NCBI RefSeq assembly: GCF_004296575.1
Contig: NZ_SAYT01000011.1
Span: 1 to 48,662, forward strand
Reading direction: 5' to 3'
Length of the DNA: 48,662 nt
Source of the DNA: Dyella amyloliquefaciens
GTDB lineage: Bacteria; Pseudomonadota; Gammaproteobacteria; Xanthomonadales; Rhodanobacteraceae
Shown: positions 34,685-44,102 of the stretch, piece by piece
Layout of the letters: each line of letters starts with the position of its first letter
Numbering within the stretch: position 1 is the stretch's first letter
Made by a program: the position numbers and the translations under genes
The notes under the pieces: model-generated
What the model saw: only the letters and a program-made list of their open reading frames with translations
Database searches by the model: none
Told to the model about the DNA's origin: nothing

Positions 34685-35584
34685 ATGAAGAGCATCATCG
34701 TGATTACCGGCGCGTCGAGCGGCTTTGGCCTGATGACGGCGCGCGCCCTCGCCCATGCGGGCCACACGGTCTACGCAGGCATGCGTGAAACCGCGGGACG
34801 CAACGCGCCTCGCGTCACCGAGGTTCGGCAGTACGCGAGCGAGCAGGGTGTCGACCTGCGGGCCATCGAGATGGACGTCGCTTCGCAAGCGTCGGTGGAT
34901 GCCGCCATCGCGCAGATCATCGCGAACCATGGCCGGCTCGATGTAGTGGTGCACAACGCGGGCCACATGTCCTACGGGCCGGCCGAAGCGTTTACGCCAG
35001 AACAGGTCGCCGCGCTTTACGACATCAACGTGCTGAGCACGCAGCGCGTGAATCGCGCGGCGTTGCCCCGGCTGCGCAAACAGGGACGCGGACTGGTGGT
35101 GTGGGTGTCGTCCAGCAGCACGCGCGGCGGCACGCCGCCGTACCTTGCACCGTACTTCGCCGCCAAGGCAGGCATGGACGCCTTGGCGGTCAGTTATGCC
35201 GGCGAGCTGGCGCGCTGGGGCATCGAGACCTCGATCGTGGTGCCTGGTGCCTTCACCCAGGGCACCCATCACTTCGCCCATGCCGGTACGCCGGCCGATG
35301 GCGTGGTGGCGAAAGCGTATGCAGCAGGCCCAACGTCCGATCTCAGCGAGGTTGCCTTCAAGGGCCTGGCCGCCTTGGAGCCGGTCGATGCGGATCCCCA
35401 GGCGGTAGCCGATGCCATTGTCGCGGTGGTCGACATGCCCTTCGGCAAGCGCCCGTTCCGCGTGCACGTCGACCCTTCGCAGGATGGGGCCGAGATCGTC
35501 AACGGTGTGGCCGATCGCGTGCGGGCGGAGCTGCTAAGGCGCATCGGGCTGGAAGACATCCTCCATCCCCGCGTGGTGGCTTGA
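34685..35584 (+). CDS. SDR family oxidoreductase
   Basis: 299 aa from ATG 34685, with GGGAG upstream; the frame is open to 34637 without family sequence. Motifs: ITGASSGFGLMTARALAHAGHTVYAGMRE (an Arg at the end of the second strand points to NADP), MDVASQASVDAAI, VHNAGHMSYGPAEAF, active Ser in WVSSSSTRGGTPP, and Y-x-x-x-K in PYFAAKAG. The long C-terminal part (GTHHFAHAGTPADGVV ... PFRVHVDPSQDGAEIVNGVADRVR) is typical of SDRs annotated as ketoreductases. It follows the first SDR by 68 bp and probably shares its LysR-controlled transcript. Confidence 0.92.
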   Translation: MKSIIVITGASSGFGLMTARALAHAGHTVYAGMRETAGRNAPRVTEVRQYASEQGVDLRAIEMDVASQASVDAAIAQIIANHGRLDVVVHNAGHMSYGPAEAFTPEQVAALYDINVLSTQRVNRAALPRLRKQGRGLVVWVSSSSTRGGTPPYLAPYFAAKAGMDALAVSYAGELARWGIETSIVVPGAFTQGTHHFAHAGTPADGVVAKAYAAGPTSDLSEVAFKGLAALEPVDADPQAVADAIVAVVDMPFGKRPFRVHVDPSQDGAEIVNGVADRVRAELLRRIGLEDILHPRVVA

Positions 35585-35592
35585 TGACTTAG

Positions 35593-35733
35593 CCCCTCTC
35601 CCGTCGGCGACCCGAAGGTAGTCCCTGTGGGAGAGAGGGGTTGGGGAGAGGGTGCGGGGCTTGCGCAATCTTTCATGGTTCGCTCCGTCCGCACCCTCAT
35701 CCGGCTACCGCCAACTTCTCCCACTGGGAGAAG
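35593..35733. repeat. mirror-arranged palindromic repeat block
   Basis: CCCCTCTCCC (35593-35602) faces GGGAGAGAGGGG (35629-35640); GAGGGTGCGG (35648-35657) faces CCGCACCCTC (35689-35698) perfectly; and CTTCTCCC/GGGAGAAG (35715-35722, 35726-35733) forms a tight hairpin with loop ACT. The loop of the first hairpin carries the module AGGTAGTCCCTGTGGGA (35616-35632) also seen five times in the 1-kb element. The block lies between the second SDR and coaBC and could stop transcription of the SDR operon. Confidence 0.75.
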
Positions 35734-35821
35734 GGTTTGATGTGCGGGTCCGCGCCCTGTCACCGAGCCGGCCTGACGATTCCGGTAAGCTACCCGCCAT
35801 AACGTTTGTCAGGCCCACACC

Positions 35822-37027
35822 ATGAGTCTTGCCCAACGCCGCATCCTGCTGGGCGTATCCGGTGGCATTGCTGCCTACAAGTCCTGCGAACTGGTCCGGC
35901 GCCTGCGCGACCTCGGTGCCGAGGTGCGCGTGGTGATGACCGAAGGCGCGACGCATTTCGTCAGCGCGACCACCTTCCAGGCACTGTCCGGCCAGCCGGT
36001 GCGCACGAGCCTGTGGGACGCGGAAGCCGAAGCGGCGATGGGCCATATCGAACTGGCGCGCTGGGCCGAACGCATATTGATCGCTCCGGCCAGCGCCGAC
36101 CTCATTGCGCGACTTGCCCATGGTTTCGCCAACGACCTGCTCACCACCGTGTGTCTCGCCAGCGCCGCGCCGCTCCATGTCGCGCCGGCGATGAACCAGC
36201 AGATGTGGGCGCATCCGGCCGTGCAGGCCAACGTCGACACCCTGCGCCAGCGCGGTGTACACCTGCTCGGCCCCGCCTCCGGCGACCAGGCCTGTGGTGA
36301 CATCGGCTCGGGCCGCATGCTGGAACCGATGGAGCTGCGCGAAGCGATCGTCGCCTCGTTCGGCAGCCCGCTGCTGCGCGGGCGCAAGGTGGTGGTGAGC
36401 GCGGGCCCGACCTACGAAGACATCGACCCCGTGCGTTTCATCGGCAACCGCAGTTCGGGTCGCATGGGTTTCGCCGTGGCCGAGGCCGCAGCACAGGCTG
36501 GCGCCGAGGTGACCCTGGTGGCCGGACCGGTCAGCCTCGCCACGCCACCGGGTGTGGCGCGTCGCGTCGACGTACGCAGCGCCATCCAGATGCGCGACGC
36601 CGTGGTGGCTGCCACCGCAGGTGCCGACATCTATATCGGCGCTGCCGCCGTGGGCGACTATCGTCCGGCCGAGGTGGCCGATCACAAGATCAAGAAGCGC
36701 GACGGCGCCGCCCTGGAATTGAGCCTGGCCGAAAATCCGGACATCCTCGGCACCCTGGCTGCGCAAACCGTGCGCCCCTTCTTGGTCGGATTCGCCGCGG
36801 AAACGCATGATGTGGAGCGATACGCCCGCGACAAGCTCGCGCGCAAAGGATTGGACATGATTGCCGCCAACCTGGTTGGCGGCGGCCTCGGTTTCGAAGC
36901 CGCCGACAATGCACTCACGCTTTATGGCCCGGAAGGCGCCATCGAATTGCCGCGCGCCTCCAAGACGGAGCTGGCGCGCCAACTGGTCGCGAAGATCGCC
37001 GAGCGTTACGTGGCGGTGCGCGGATGA
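35822..37027 (+). CDS. coaBC: bifunctional CoaBC (PPC synthetase / PPC decarboxylase)
   Basis: 401 aa fused enzyme of CoA synthesis. The CoaC half has [18 protein letters not shown], the active-site His in [24 protein letters not shown], the flavin-binding motif APAMNQQMW and the substrate flap Cys in [13 protein letters not shown]. The CoaB half has [42 protein letters not shown], and [21 protein letters not shown]. It makes 4'-phosphopantetheine from phosphopantothenate and cysteine. The stop overlaps the dut start by 4 bp (ATGA), so the genes are coupled; coaBC-dut-algC order is conserved in pseudomonads and Xanthomonadales. Confidence 0.96.
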   Translation: MSLAQRRILLGVSGGIAAYKSCELVRRLRDLGAEVRVVMTEGATHFVSATTFQALSGQPVRTSLWDAEAEAAMGHIELARWAERILIAPASADLIARLAHGFANDLLTTVCLASAAPLHVAPAMNQQMWAHPAVQANVDTLRQRGVHLLGPASGDQACGDIGSGRMLEPMELREAIVASFGSPLLRGRKVVVSAGPTYEDIDPVRFIGNRSSGRMGFAVAEAAAQAGAEVTLVAGPVSLATPPGVARRVDVRSAIQMRDAVVAATAGADIYIGAAAVGDYRPAEVADHKIKKRDGAALELSLAENPDILGTLAAQTVRPFLVGFAAETHDVERYARDKLARKGLDMIAANLVGGGLGFEAADNALTLYGPEGAIELPRASKTELARQLVAKIAERYVAVRG

Positions 37028-37479
37028 TCGAAGTCGAGCTGAAGATCCTCGATCCGCGCCTGGGCGACACTATCGAACTTCCGCAGCCGGCTACCGCCGG
37101 CAGTGCTGGCATGGATCTGCGCGCCGCCATCGAGGCGCCGCTGACCCTGCAGCCGGGCGAAAGCGCACTGGTGCCCAGCGGCATGGCCATTCATATCGGC
37201 GATCCAGGCTGGTGCGCGCTGATCGTGCCGCGCTCTGGCCTGGGCCATAAGCACGGCTTGGTGATGGGCAACCTGGTGGGCGTGATCGATGCCGATTACC
37301 AGGGCCCGTTGATGATCTCGTGCTGGAACCGTGGCAACCAGCCCTACACCATCGCAATCGGTGACCGCATCGCCCAGCTGCTGCTGGTGCCAGTGGCGCA
37401 GGCGCGATTGAAAGTGGTACAGGAATTCGCGCCATCGCAGAGGGGCGAAGGCGGTTTTGGTTCGACCGGAGTCAAATAG
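37024..37479 (+). CDS. dut: dUTP diphosphatase
   Basis: 151 aa trimeric dUTPase. All five motifs are visible: I AGMDLRA (28-34), [12 protein letters not shown] (69-78), [12 protein letters not shown] (86-94) with the catalytic Asp, IV GDRIAQL (113-119), [11 protein letters not shown] (140-149). It hydrolyses dUTP to dUMP, keeping uracil out of DNA and feeding dTMP synthesis. It overlaps coaBC by four bases and is followed 46 bp later by the phosphomannomutase gene. Confidence 0.97.
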   Translation: MIEVELKILDPRLGDTIELPQPATAGSAGMDLRAAIEAPLTLQPGESALVPSGMAIHIGDPGWCALIVPRSGLGHKHGLVMGNLVGVIDADYQGPLMISCWNRGNQPYTIAIGDRIAQLLLVPVAQARLKVVQEFAPSQRGEGGFGSTGVK

Positions 37480-37525
37480 TCCCGCGCCACGGCGCGCGAC
37501 CCGACAACCTGTGTGGGGGCAGGGC

Positions 37526-39859
37526 ATGGCGAAATTCATCAGCTTGGGCGGACGACCGCTGGCTGGAACCATTGAGTGGCGACGCCTGCTGCCGCTGGCG
37601 GCGGGTACCTTGCTGCTGCTGCTTGGCCTTGGCTGCCTGTGGCAGACCTGGTTGATCGCCGATGAAAACAGCGCCATCGACCGCGTGCATGCCGCCCAGA
37701 AGAAGGCGGTCGACGCCGTCGCGGCCGAGATCGCCGGTGAACGCGGTCGCATCGAAGCGGCGGTAAAGGCCTCCGATCCTGCCAGCCTGATGACTGATCC
37801 GGTCCAGGGCGCCACCACCTTGCGCCAGCTGGTTCCCCAGGCGCTGGCGATAGAGCTCTACAGCGGCAGCCTGGACGAAGTGCTGCACGCCAATTACCGC
37901 CAGTTCGGCTACGGCAAGGCCGCGCAGCTCATGGCCGCGCAGAGCGCCGACAACAGGCCGTTGGCGCAGACCCTGCCGGAAAAGAATGGCCGCCTGCTTG
38001 GCCTGGTCGTGCCGGTAGGCCGGCCCGAGCATCCACAGGGTTGGGTTTGGGCAGCCATGCCCTTTGCCCCCGTACAGGAGCAGTTCCAGTCCGTATCGCC
38101 AGCCGGCGGACGCCTGGAACTGCGCCAGGGCGACGATCGTGGCGACCTCCGGCTGCTGGCGAACGGCAACTCCAGTGCGGAGCGCGAAGCGACGGGCGTG
38201 CCTGTTCCTGAAACGACCCTCAGCGTGGTGGCGGCACTGCCGCGTGCGTACATCGTGCTGCCGCGGGTCTGGCCGCTGACCGCGCTGCTGGGACTGCTGT
38301 GCCTGGGCGGCGGCCTGTACCTGTTGTGGAAGCGCAATCAACTGGGCGCCAGCCGCGTGGTTGAAACCAACGAACCGTTGTTCGCGGATTTGCTCGAGAT
38401 TCCCCCTGAGCCCGAGAAGCCCAGCCCGCAGGCCGCGCGCCTTGCCGCGATCAAGGCAGCCGCTCCCGCAGCTCCGGCGACTATCGACCCGACGATCTTC
38501 CGCACCTACGACGTGCGCGGCGTGGTCGGCAAATCGCTGACGACCGACGTGGCACGCCTGTTGGGTCAGTCCATCGGTACGCTGATGCGCGAGAAGGGTC
38601 TGGTGGAAATCGTGGTCGGCCGGGATGGCCGACTGTCGGGGCCCGATCTGGTGACGGCGCTGTCCGACGGGCTGCGCACGACCGGCATCGACGTGATCGA
38701 CCTGGGCGCCGTCCCTACACCGGTGGTCTATTTCGCCGCCTACCGCTTCAACACGGGCTGCGGCGTGGCTGTCACCGGGAGCCACAACCCGCCGGAATAC
38801 AACGGCTTCAAGATCGTCATCGGTGGCGAGACCCTTTCCGAAGGCGCCATCCAGGATCTCTACCAGCGCATCGCGTCCGACCAGCTGTCACGTGGCGACA
38901 AGGGCAACCTGCGCCACGTCGATGTCATCCCCGACTATGTTGAGCGCATCACCTCCGATGTACAGGCGGAGCGTCGTCTCAAGGTGGTGGTCGACAGCGG
39001 CAACGGCATTGCCGGCGCGGTGGCACCGCAGGTGCTGGAGGGCATCGGCTGCGAAGTGATCCCGCTGTATTGCGACGTGGATGGCAACTTCCCGAACCAT
39101 CACCCCGATCCTTCCGATCCGCACAATCTGGAAGATCTTATCTTTGCAGTGAAGCAGACCGGTGCCGACCTCGGCATCGCCTTCGACGGCGACGGCGATC
39201 GCCTCGGCGTGGTGACGAAGGATGGCGAGATCATCTTCCCGGATCGCACGCTGATGCTGTTCGCGCGCGACGTGCTGTCGCGCCAGCCGGGCGCCACGGT
39301 CATCTACGACGTGAAGTGCACGGGGCACCTCAAGGGTGTGATTCTCGACGCAGGCGGCAGCCCGCTGATGTGGCGCACGGGCCACTCGCTGATGAAGGCG
39401 AAGATGCGCGACACGGGCGCGGAACTGGCCGGCGAGATGAGCGGCCACTTCTTCTTCAAGGAACGCTGGTACGGCTTTGACGACGGCATTTATGCCGCTG
39501 CGCGCCTGATGGAGATCCTGGCCGGTGACCTGGAGGAGCGTACGCCGGAGGAGATCTTCGCCACCTGCCCGAAGGGCGTGTCCACGCCCGAACTGAAGGT
39601 GGAGATGCGCGAAGGCGAGCACTATCGCTTCATGGATGCGTTCCGCCAGAAGGCGAAGTTCGGCGAAGCCACGCTTACCACCATCGACGGCGTGCGCGCC
39701 GACTGGTCGGACGGCTGGGGCCTCGTACGCCCGTCGAACACGACGCCTGTGCTGGTGCTGCGTTTCGATGCAGACAACGAGGTGGCGCTCAAACGCATCC
39801 AGGAGCTGTTCCGCTCGCAGCTGCTGGCGATCGATCCTTCGCTCAAGCTACCGTTCTGA
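37526..39859 (+). CDS. algC: phosphomannomutase/phosphoglucomutase with membrane-anchored N-terminal extension
   Basis: 777 aa from ATG 37526, with GGGGGCAGGG upstream; the frame is open to 37457 but that would overlap dut. Residues 1-330 form an added region: span 1 (about 21-43, LLPLAAGTLLLLLGLGCLW), a periplasmic sensor-like domain, span 2 (about 245-265, LTALLGLLCLGGGLYLL) and a Pro/Ala linker. The catalytic part has phosphoserine S419 in TGSHNPPEYNGF, metal loop DGDGD (554-558), sugar loop GEMSGHFFFKE and phosphate loop RPSNTTPVLVLRF. It interconverts mannose- and glucose-6-/1-phosphates for LPS and exopolysaccharide. The extended form downstream of dut matches the long AlgC type of pseudomonads. 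Symbol assigned by homology and synteny; XanA is an alternative name. Confidence 0.93.
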   Translation: MAKFISLGGRPLAGTIEWRRLLPLAAGTLLLLLGLGCLWQTWLIADENSAIDRVHAAQKKAVDAVAAEIAGERGRIEAAVKASDPASLMTDPVQGATTLRQLVPQALAIELYSGSLDEVLHANYRQFGYGKAAQLMAAQSADNRPLAQTLPEKNGRLLGLVVPVGRPEHPQGWVWAAMPFAPVQEQFQSVSPAGGRLELRQGDDRGDLRLLANGNSSAEREATGVPVPETTLSVVAALPRAYIVLPRVWPLTALLGLLCLGGGLYLLWKRNQLGASRVVETNEPLFADLLEIPPEPEKPSPQAARLAAIKAAAPAAPATIDPTIFRTYDVRGVVGKSLTTDVARLLGQSIGTLMREKGLVEIVVGRDGRLSGPDLVTALSDGLRTTGIDVIDLGAVPTPVVYFAAYRFNTGCGVAVTGSHNPPEYNGFKIVIGGETLSEGAIQDLYQRIASDQLSRGDKGNLRHVDVIPDYVERITSDVQAERRLKVVVDSGNGIAGAVAPQVLEGIGCEVIPLYCDVDGNFPNHHPDPSDPHNLEDLIFAVKQTGADLGIAFDGDGDRLGVVTKDGEIIFPDRTLMLFARDVLSRQPGATVIYDVKCTGHLKGVILDAGGSPLMWRTGHSLMKAKMRDTGAELAGEMSGHFFFKERWYGFDDGIYAAARLMEILAGDLEERTPEEIFATCPKGVSTPELKVEMREGEHYRFMDAFRQKAKFGEATLTTIDGVRADWSDGWGLVRPSNTTPVLVLRFDADNEVALKRIQELFRSQLLAIDPSLKLPF

Positions 39860-39864
39860 AAGCA

Positions 39865-39891
39865 AAAGGCCTCGGGGATACCGAGGCCTTT
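39865..39891. terminator. bidirectional intrinsic terminator
   Basis: AAAGGCCTCGG, loop GGATA, CCGAGGCCTTT: an 11-bp perfect stem with A and T flanks, between the convergent algC and DUF4124 genes. Confidence 0.85.
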
Positions 39892-39937
39892 GCGATTCGG
39901 GCGTGTCGTCCGTTGGGCCGAAGGCGCGGACAGCGGC

Positions 39938-40615
39938 TTACTGCCCCCTACGTTCCTTTTCCTTGGCCGCCTTCACGTCGCGATAGTGCTGCAGATCGTC
40001 GACGTTCTTCTTCTCCGCCACGTCGCGCGCCGTCAATTCCCGCTCCAGCGTGTCTCGCTGGTGGGTCACCACATCGCGCTGCTTGGCAATGCTGTCGTTG
40101 AGGAACTTCGGTACCGGCTGCTTGGCACGCTCCAGGTCACCGGCGCGCGTGAGCAGGTCGGTCAGCGTCTTTTCCTGGCTACGCAGGTTGATGCGGGTGG
40201 TGCTGATCTGCTGGTCCAGGTTGTCCAGGCTCTGCTTCAGCGAGGTCGCATAACCTTCCTCGGTGGGATAGGCGGCCAGCATCTGCGAGTCGACGCGGTC
40301 GCGCTCCTGCGCGACCTTCTGCCTGGCGGCCTGCTCATCCGCGGCCTTCTGCGCGGCGGCCCGTTCCCCCGGGCTGAGCTGGCGGTCGACGTGCTGCACC
40401 ACCAGGCCACGGTCGTTGACCAGGTCGTAACCGTACTTCAGGGCATCGGACGTCAGGCTGTCGCTGTAGTGCGGCAGCCCCGAGGCGTCCTTCCATCGGT
40501 AACGATAGCTGCTGGACGATGCCTTCTGTGCCGGCGTGCTTGCAGCCTTCTGAGCCTGCACTTGCGGGCCGGCGGTCAGCGCGAGGATCGCGATGACGAA
40601 TAATGTTCTACGCAT
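39938..40615 (-). CDS. DUF4124-type secreted coiled-coil protein
   Basis: 225 aa from ATG 40615 (MRRTLFVIAILALTAGPQVQA), a signal peptide cleaved near residue 21; the frame is open to 40693 without family character. Residues about 36-75 are a DUF4124-type segment (YRYRWKDASGLPHYSDSLTSDALKYGYDLVN). The rest is highly charged and predicted coiled coil (GERAAAQKAADEQAARQKVAQERD ... LDNLDQQISTTRINLRSQEKTLTDLL ... QRDVVTHQRDTLERELTARDVAEKK). It would act in the periplasm. The function is unknown; it may be co-transcribed after pyrE, 108 bp upstream. Confidence 0.82.
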   Translation of the reverse strand: MRRTLFVIAILALTAGPQVQAQKAASTPAQKASSSSYRYRWKDASGLPHYSDSLTSDALKYGYDLVNDRGLVVQHVDRQLSPGERAAAQKAADEQAARQKVAQERDRVDSQMLAAYPTEEGYATSLKQSLDNLDQQISTTRINLRSQEKTLTDLLTRAGDLERAKQPVPKFLNDSIAKQRDVVTHQRDTLERELTARDVAEKKNVDDLQHYRDVKAAKEKERRGQ

Positions 40616-40723
40616 GGAATTCCCCCTTGAGGGCGGAAGTATATCCAGCCGCATGGCGAGACCATGACGTTGCCACGGCCTCGCTGTCTCCAATGTGACC
40701 GGAGTCGCTGGCTGCCGGGGATT

Positions 40724-41371
40724 TCAGGCGTTCACACCGTACTGCTGGCGGTAGGCCACCAGCTTGGCGTGTTCGCCGGCGAGATCGGGGCGCTCGCCCG
40801 CATAGGACAGCACATCGCCCAGGCTGGTGATGGCGATGACGGGGATACCGAACTCGGCGGTCACTTCCTGAGCTGCAGACAGCGCACCCTGGCCACGCTC
40901 CTGGCGATCGAGTGCGATCAGCACGCCGGCGGGCGTGGCGCCCTGGGCACGGATCAGCGCCAGCGACTCGCGCACGGCAGTGCCCGCGGTCATCACGTCG
41001 TCCACGATCAGCACGCGGCCCTGCAGAGGAGCGCCCACCAGCACGCCACCTTCGCCGTGATCCTTGGCTTCCTTGCGGTTGTAGGCCCATGGCAGGTCGC
41101 GACCGTGCTGATCCGCCAGCGCGATGGCCGTGGCGGCCGCCAGCGCGATGCCCTTGTAGGCAGGACCGAACAGCATGTCGATCTCGATGCCCGAATTCAC
41201 CACGGCGGCGGCATAGGCGCGGCCCAGCTGCGCCAGCGCGGCGCCGGAGTCGATGCGGCCCATGTTGAAGAAGTACGGACTTTGCCGACCGGACTTCAGC
41301 GTGAAGTCGCCAAAGCGCAGCACGTCGCGCTGGAGGGTGAGTTCGATGAAGTCGCGCTGGTAGTCGTGCAC
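40724..41371 (-). CDS. pyrE: orotate phosphoribosyltransferase
   Basis: 215 aa. It attaches PRPP to orotate in UMP synthesis. Motifs: [43 protein letters not shown], the flexible loop [13 protein letters not shown] with the catalytic Lys, and the PRPP motif [18 protein letters not shown]. Length and sequence are those of PyrE in proteobacteria. It follows the GNAT gene by 22 bp on the same strand, so the two are probably one transcript; pyrE near algC is a conserved neighbourhood. Confidence 0.96.
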   Translation of the reverse strand: MHDYQRDFIELTLQRDVLRFGDFTLKSGRQSPYFFNMGRIDSGAALAQLGRAYAAAVVNSGIEIDMLFGPAYKGIALAAATAIALADQHGRDLPWAYNRKEAKDHGEGGVLVGAPLQGRVLIVDDVMTAGTAVRESLALIRAQGATPAGVLIALDRQERGQGALSAAQEVTAEFGIPVIAITSLGDVLSYAGERPDLAGEHAKLVAYRQQYGVNA

Positions 41372-41393
41372 GGGAAGGTTCTCTTGATCGGAT

Positions 41394-41891
41394 TCAACGG
41401 GGCAGGGCGCACACCATCAGGTGCTGCGGCCCGGAACGGCCGCCATGGTACAGCCCACCGGTCTCCCGGAAGCCGTAGCGTCGATACAGGGCGATGGCTG
41501 CCGTGTTGCGGACGTTCACGGTAAGCGCCACGTCGAGCGCGGCCGGATGCCGCCGGGCGAGGTCGCGCATGGCAGCATCGAGCGCCAGCGCGCCCAGGCC
41601 GCGACCTTGCCAGCGGGCATCGATGAAGAACGAGCGTAGCCCCAGCGTGGCGCGTTCGAAGTCCATCCCGGCGATGCTGCGAGCGCTCCGTTCCACGCGA
41701 TAGAAGCCGATAGCTTCTGCACCGCAGAGGATGGCCATCGGTTCGGAGCCTTCGCAGGCATCCGCATCGGCCAGTGAGTCGGCGATGCGGCCGACGTAGG
41801 CGTGCTGCGCCTCATCCACGTCCAGCGTGAGCAGTGCGGGGCGAAGGGCGGTGTCCGCGGGCAAGACGCGGATATCGGGATGGACGGACAT
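41394..41891 (-). CDS. GNAT-family N-acetyltransferase
   Basis: 165 aa. The GNAT pattern is clear: [53 protein letters not shown] with the acetyl-CoA loop R-x-x-G-x-G/A (RWQGRGLGA), and [29 protein letters not shown]. The substrate is unknown. It lies upstream of pyrE and back-to-back with xth; the start codons of the two genes are only 34 bp apart, so their promoters must overlap the coding ends. Confidence 0.9.
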   Translation of the reverse strand: MSVHPDIRVLPADTALRPALLTLDVDEAQHAYVGRIADSLADADACEGSEPMAILCGAEAIGFYRVERSARSIAGMDFERATLGLRSFFIDARWQGRGLGALALDAAMRDLARRHPAALDVALTVNVRNTAAIALYRRYGFRETGGLYHGGRSGPQHLMVCALPR

Positions 41892-41925
41892 GGTTGTTAT
41901 GATGGCCCATCACCGGGAGCGACGC

Positions 41926-42696
41926 ATGCGCATCATCAGTCTCAATGCCAACGGCATCCGCTCGGCCGCCACCAAGGGCGTGTTCGAGTGGCTGCGCCAA
42001 CAGAAGGCCGACGTAGTCTGCCTGCAGGAAACCAAGGCGCAGGAAGACCAGCTCAGCGACCCCATGTTCCGGCCAGACGGTCACCATTGCTTCTATCGCG
42101 ATGCCACCAGCAAGAAGGGCTACAGCGGCGTGGCGATCTACGCCAAGCGCGAGCCGGACAAGGTGCTCACCGAACTGGGCTGGGATGAGTTCGACAACGA
42201 GGGTCGCTACATCGAGGCACGCTTCGGCAACCTCAGCGTGGTGTCGCTGTACGTGCCGTCGGGATCGTCGGGCGACGAGCGCCAGCAGTTCAAGTTCAAG
42301 GTGATGGACTGGATCTCGCCGATCTTCGCCAAATGGAAGAAGAGCGGTCGCGACTACGTGCTCTGTGGCGACTGGAACATCGTGCGCAGCGAGCTCGACA
42401 TCAAGAACTGGCGTTCCAACCAGAAGAACTCCGGCTGCCTGCCCGAGGAGCGTAGCTGGCTCAACGACCTGGTCGACAAGCACGGCTGGGTCGACAGCTA
42501 CCGCACGCTCAACCCCGAGGGCCAGGACTACACCTGGTGGTCCAACCGCGGCAACGCGCGCGCCAACGACGTGGGTTGGCGCATCGACTACCAGATCGTC
42601 ACCCCCGGCCTGGAGAAACGCCTCAAGCGGTGCTCGATCTACCGCGACGAGCGCTTCTCCGACCATGCCCCGTTCACGGTCGACTATGCCGACTGA
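41926..42696 (+). CDS. xth: exodeoxyribonuclease III
   Basis: 256 aa from ATG 41926 (MRIISLNANGIRSA), with GGGAGCGAC upstream; earlier in-frame ATGs at 41827 and 41890 lie in the GNAT gene. It is an AP endonuclease / 3'-5' exonuclease of base-excision repair. Motifs: LNANGIRSA, catalytic Glu in VVCLQETKAQ, YSGVAIYAK, GRYIEARFGNLSVVSLYVPSG, metal Asp-Asn in LCGDWNIVRSELDIKNWR, WWSNRGNARANDVGWRIDYQIV and the catalytic His in SDHAPFTVDY. The AmpG-like gene starts inside its last codons, with an 11-bp overlap. Confidence 0.95.
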   Translation: MRIISLNANGIRSAATKGVFEWLRQQKADVVCLQETKAQEDQLSDPMFRPDGHHCFYRDATSKKGYSGVAIYAKREPDKVLTELGWDEFDNEGRYIEARFGNLSVVSLYVPSGSSGDERQQFKFKVMDWISPIFAKWKKSGRDYVLCGDWNIVRSELDIKNWRSNQKNSGCLPEERSWLNDLVDKHGWVDSYRTLNPEGQDYTWWSNRGNARANDVGWRIDYQIVTPGLEKRLKRCSIYRDERFSDHAPFTVDYAD

Positions 42697-44002
42697 GGCG
42701 AAGCCGGCTGCCAAGCCGGCCAAGGTGTCGGTGTGGCACGCCTTCACGCAGCCGGCTGCGTGGACGATGTTCCTGCTCGGTTTTTCCTCGGGCCTGCCGT
42801 TTCTGCTGGTGGCCGGCACCTTGGCCTACTGGCTGAAGGAAAAGGGCATCGAGCTCAAAGACATCACCATGATCGCCAGCGCGGGCATGACCTACGCCTT
42901 CAAGTTCCTGTGGGCGCCGCTGCTCGATCATTGGCGCCTGCCGGGCTTCTGCCGACTGGGTCAGCGCCGCGGGTGGCTGTTGTTCGCGCAACTTGGCGTC
43001 GTGGTCGGCCTGGCGGGGATGGCCTTGCTGACGCCGGACCAGCTGGGGCCATTCATTGTCGCGACGTTGGTGGTGGCCTTCTTCGGCGCCACGCAGGACA
43101 TCGCGGTCGACGCCTATCGCATCGAGATCGCGCCCGTATCCGAGCAAGGCGCCCTGGTGGCGACCTATGCGCTGGGCTATCGCATCGCGCTGATCGTGGC
43201 GGGCGCACTGGCGCTGATTCTGGCCGACCACATGTCCTGGTCGACGGTGTACATCCTGCTTGCGGTGGCGATGATCGTGCCCATCGCGACCACGCTGGCG
43301 GCTTCCGAGCCGCAGGTGCAGCGCCATACGCCGCGCAGCTGGAGCGATGCGATGCGCGAAGGCGTGCTCGATCCTTTCGCCGACTTCTTTCGCCGCTACG
43401 GCTGGCAGCTGGCCTGCGTGACTCTGTTGTTCATCCTGCTGTTCAAGATTCCCGAGCAGGCGACCATCGGCGGCGTGATGAGCCCGTTCTATCGCGACAT
43501 GGGTTTCAGCAAGACCGAAATCGGCACCGTCACCAAGATCTACGGCACCTGGGTCGGCATCCTGGGCGCCTTCGTCGGCGGCGCCGCGGTGGCGCGCTGG
43601 GGCGCGTGGCGCACGCTGGGAACCGGCATGGTGCTGATTGGCATCACCAACCTGTTGTTCCTGTGGCTGATCGGCCATCCGGGCAACCTGCTGGTACTGA
43701 CCCTGGTGATCTCCGGCGACAATTTCGCGCAAGGCCTGTTCGGTCCGCCCACCGTGGCCTTCCTGTCCTCGCTGGTGAATCGCCAGCACACAGCCACGCA
43801 ATACGCCCTGTTGAGCTCGCTGGTGAACCTGCCTGGCAAGGTGCTCGGATTCTTTGCCGGCGGCATTGCGGCCGCCACGGGTTACGCCAGCTTCTTCGTG
43901 CTCACCGTGGTCTCGGTGCTTCCGGCGACGTTGCTGTTCCTGTTTCTCTGGCGGCGCTTCAGCGACGACAAGCCGTCCGTCGAGGCAGCCCGAAGTAGCT
44001 GA
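42686..44002 (+). CDS. ampG: AmpG-like MFS permease (muropeptide transporter family)
   Basis: 438 aa from ATG 42686, overlapping xth by 11 bp. About 12 membrane spans can be traced. The opening segment WTMFLLGFSSGLPFLLVAGTLAYWLKEKGIELKDITMIA and FKFLWAPLLDHWRLPG, FGATQDIAVDAYRIEI, QATIGGVMSPFYRDMGFSKTEIGTVTKIYGTWVGI and GLFGPPTVAFLSSLVNRQHTATQYALLSSLVNLPGKVLG are characteristic of AmpG. AmpG imports anhydro-muropeptides for cell-wall recycling. The anhMurNAc kinase gene anmK and an M23 peptidase are just downstream on the other strand, which supports that role. Confidence 0.88.
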   Translation: MPTEAKPAAKPAKVSVWHAFTQPAAWTMFLLGFSSGLPFLLVAGTLAYWLKEKGIELKDITMIASAGMTYAFKFLWAPLLDHWRLPGFCRLGQRRGWLLFAQLGVVVGLAGMALLTPDQLGPFIVATLVVAFFGATQDIAVDAYRIEIAPVSEQGALVATYALGYRIALIVAGALALILADHMSWSTVYILLAVAMIVPIATTLAASEPQVQRHTPRSWSDAMREGVLDPFADFFRRYGWQLACVTLLFILLFKIPEQATIGGVMSPFYRDMGFSKTEIGTVTKIYGTWVGILGAFVGGAAVARWGAWRTLGTGMVLIGITNLLFLWLIGHPGNLLVLTLVISGDNFAQGLFGPPTVAFLSSLVNRQHTATQYALLSSLVNLPGKVLGFFAGGIAAATGYASFFVLTVVSVLPATLLFLFLWRRFSDDKPSVEAARSS

Positions 44003-44102
44003 ATTCTTGCGAACGAATCGGCCAACTGGTCGGTACCCTCCGGCATTGCCCTGTGCCAAGATGATTCGCACAGGGGGCTTATGACTGTGGAAGGGGGAGT
44101 CC

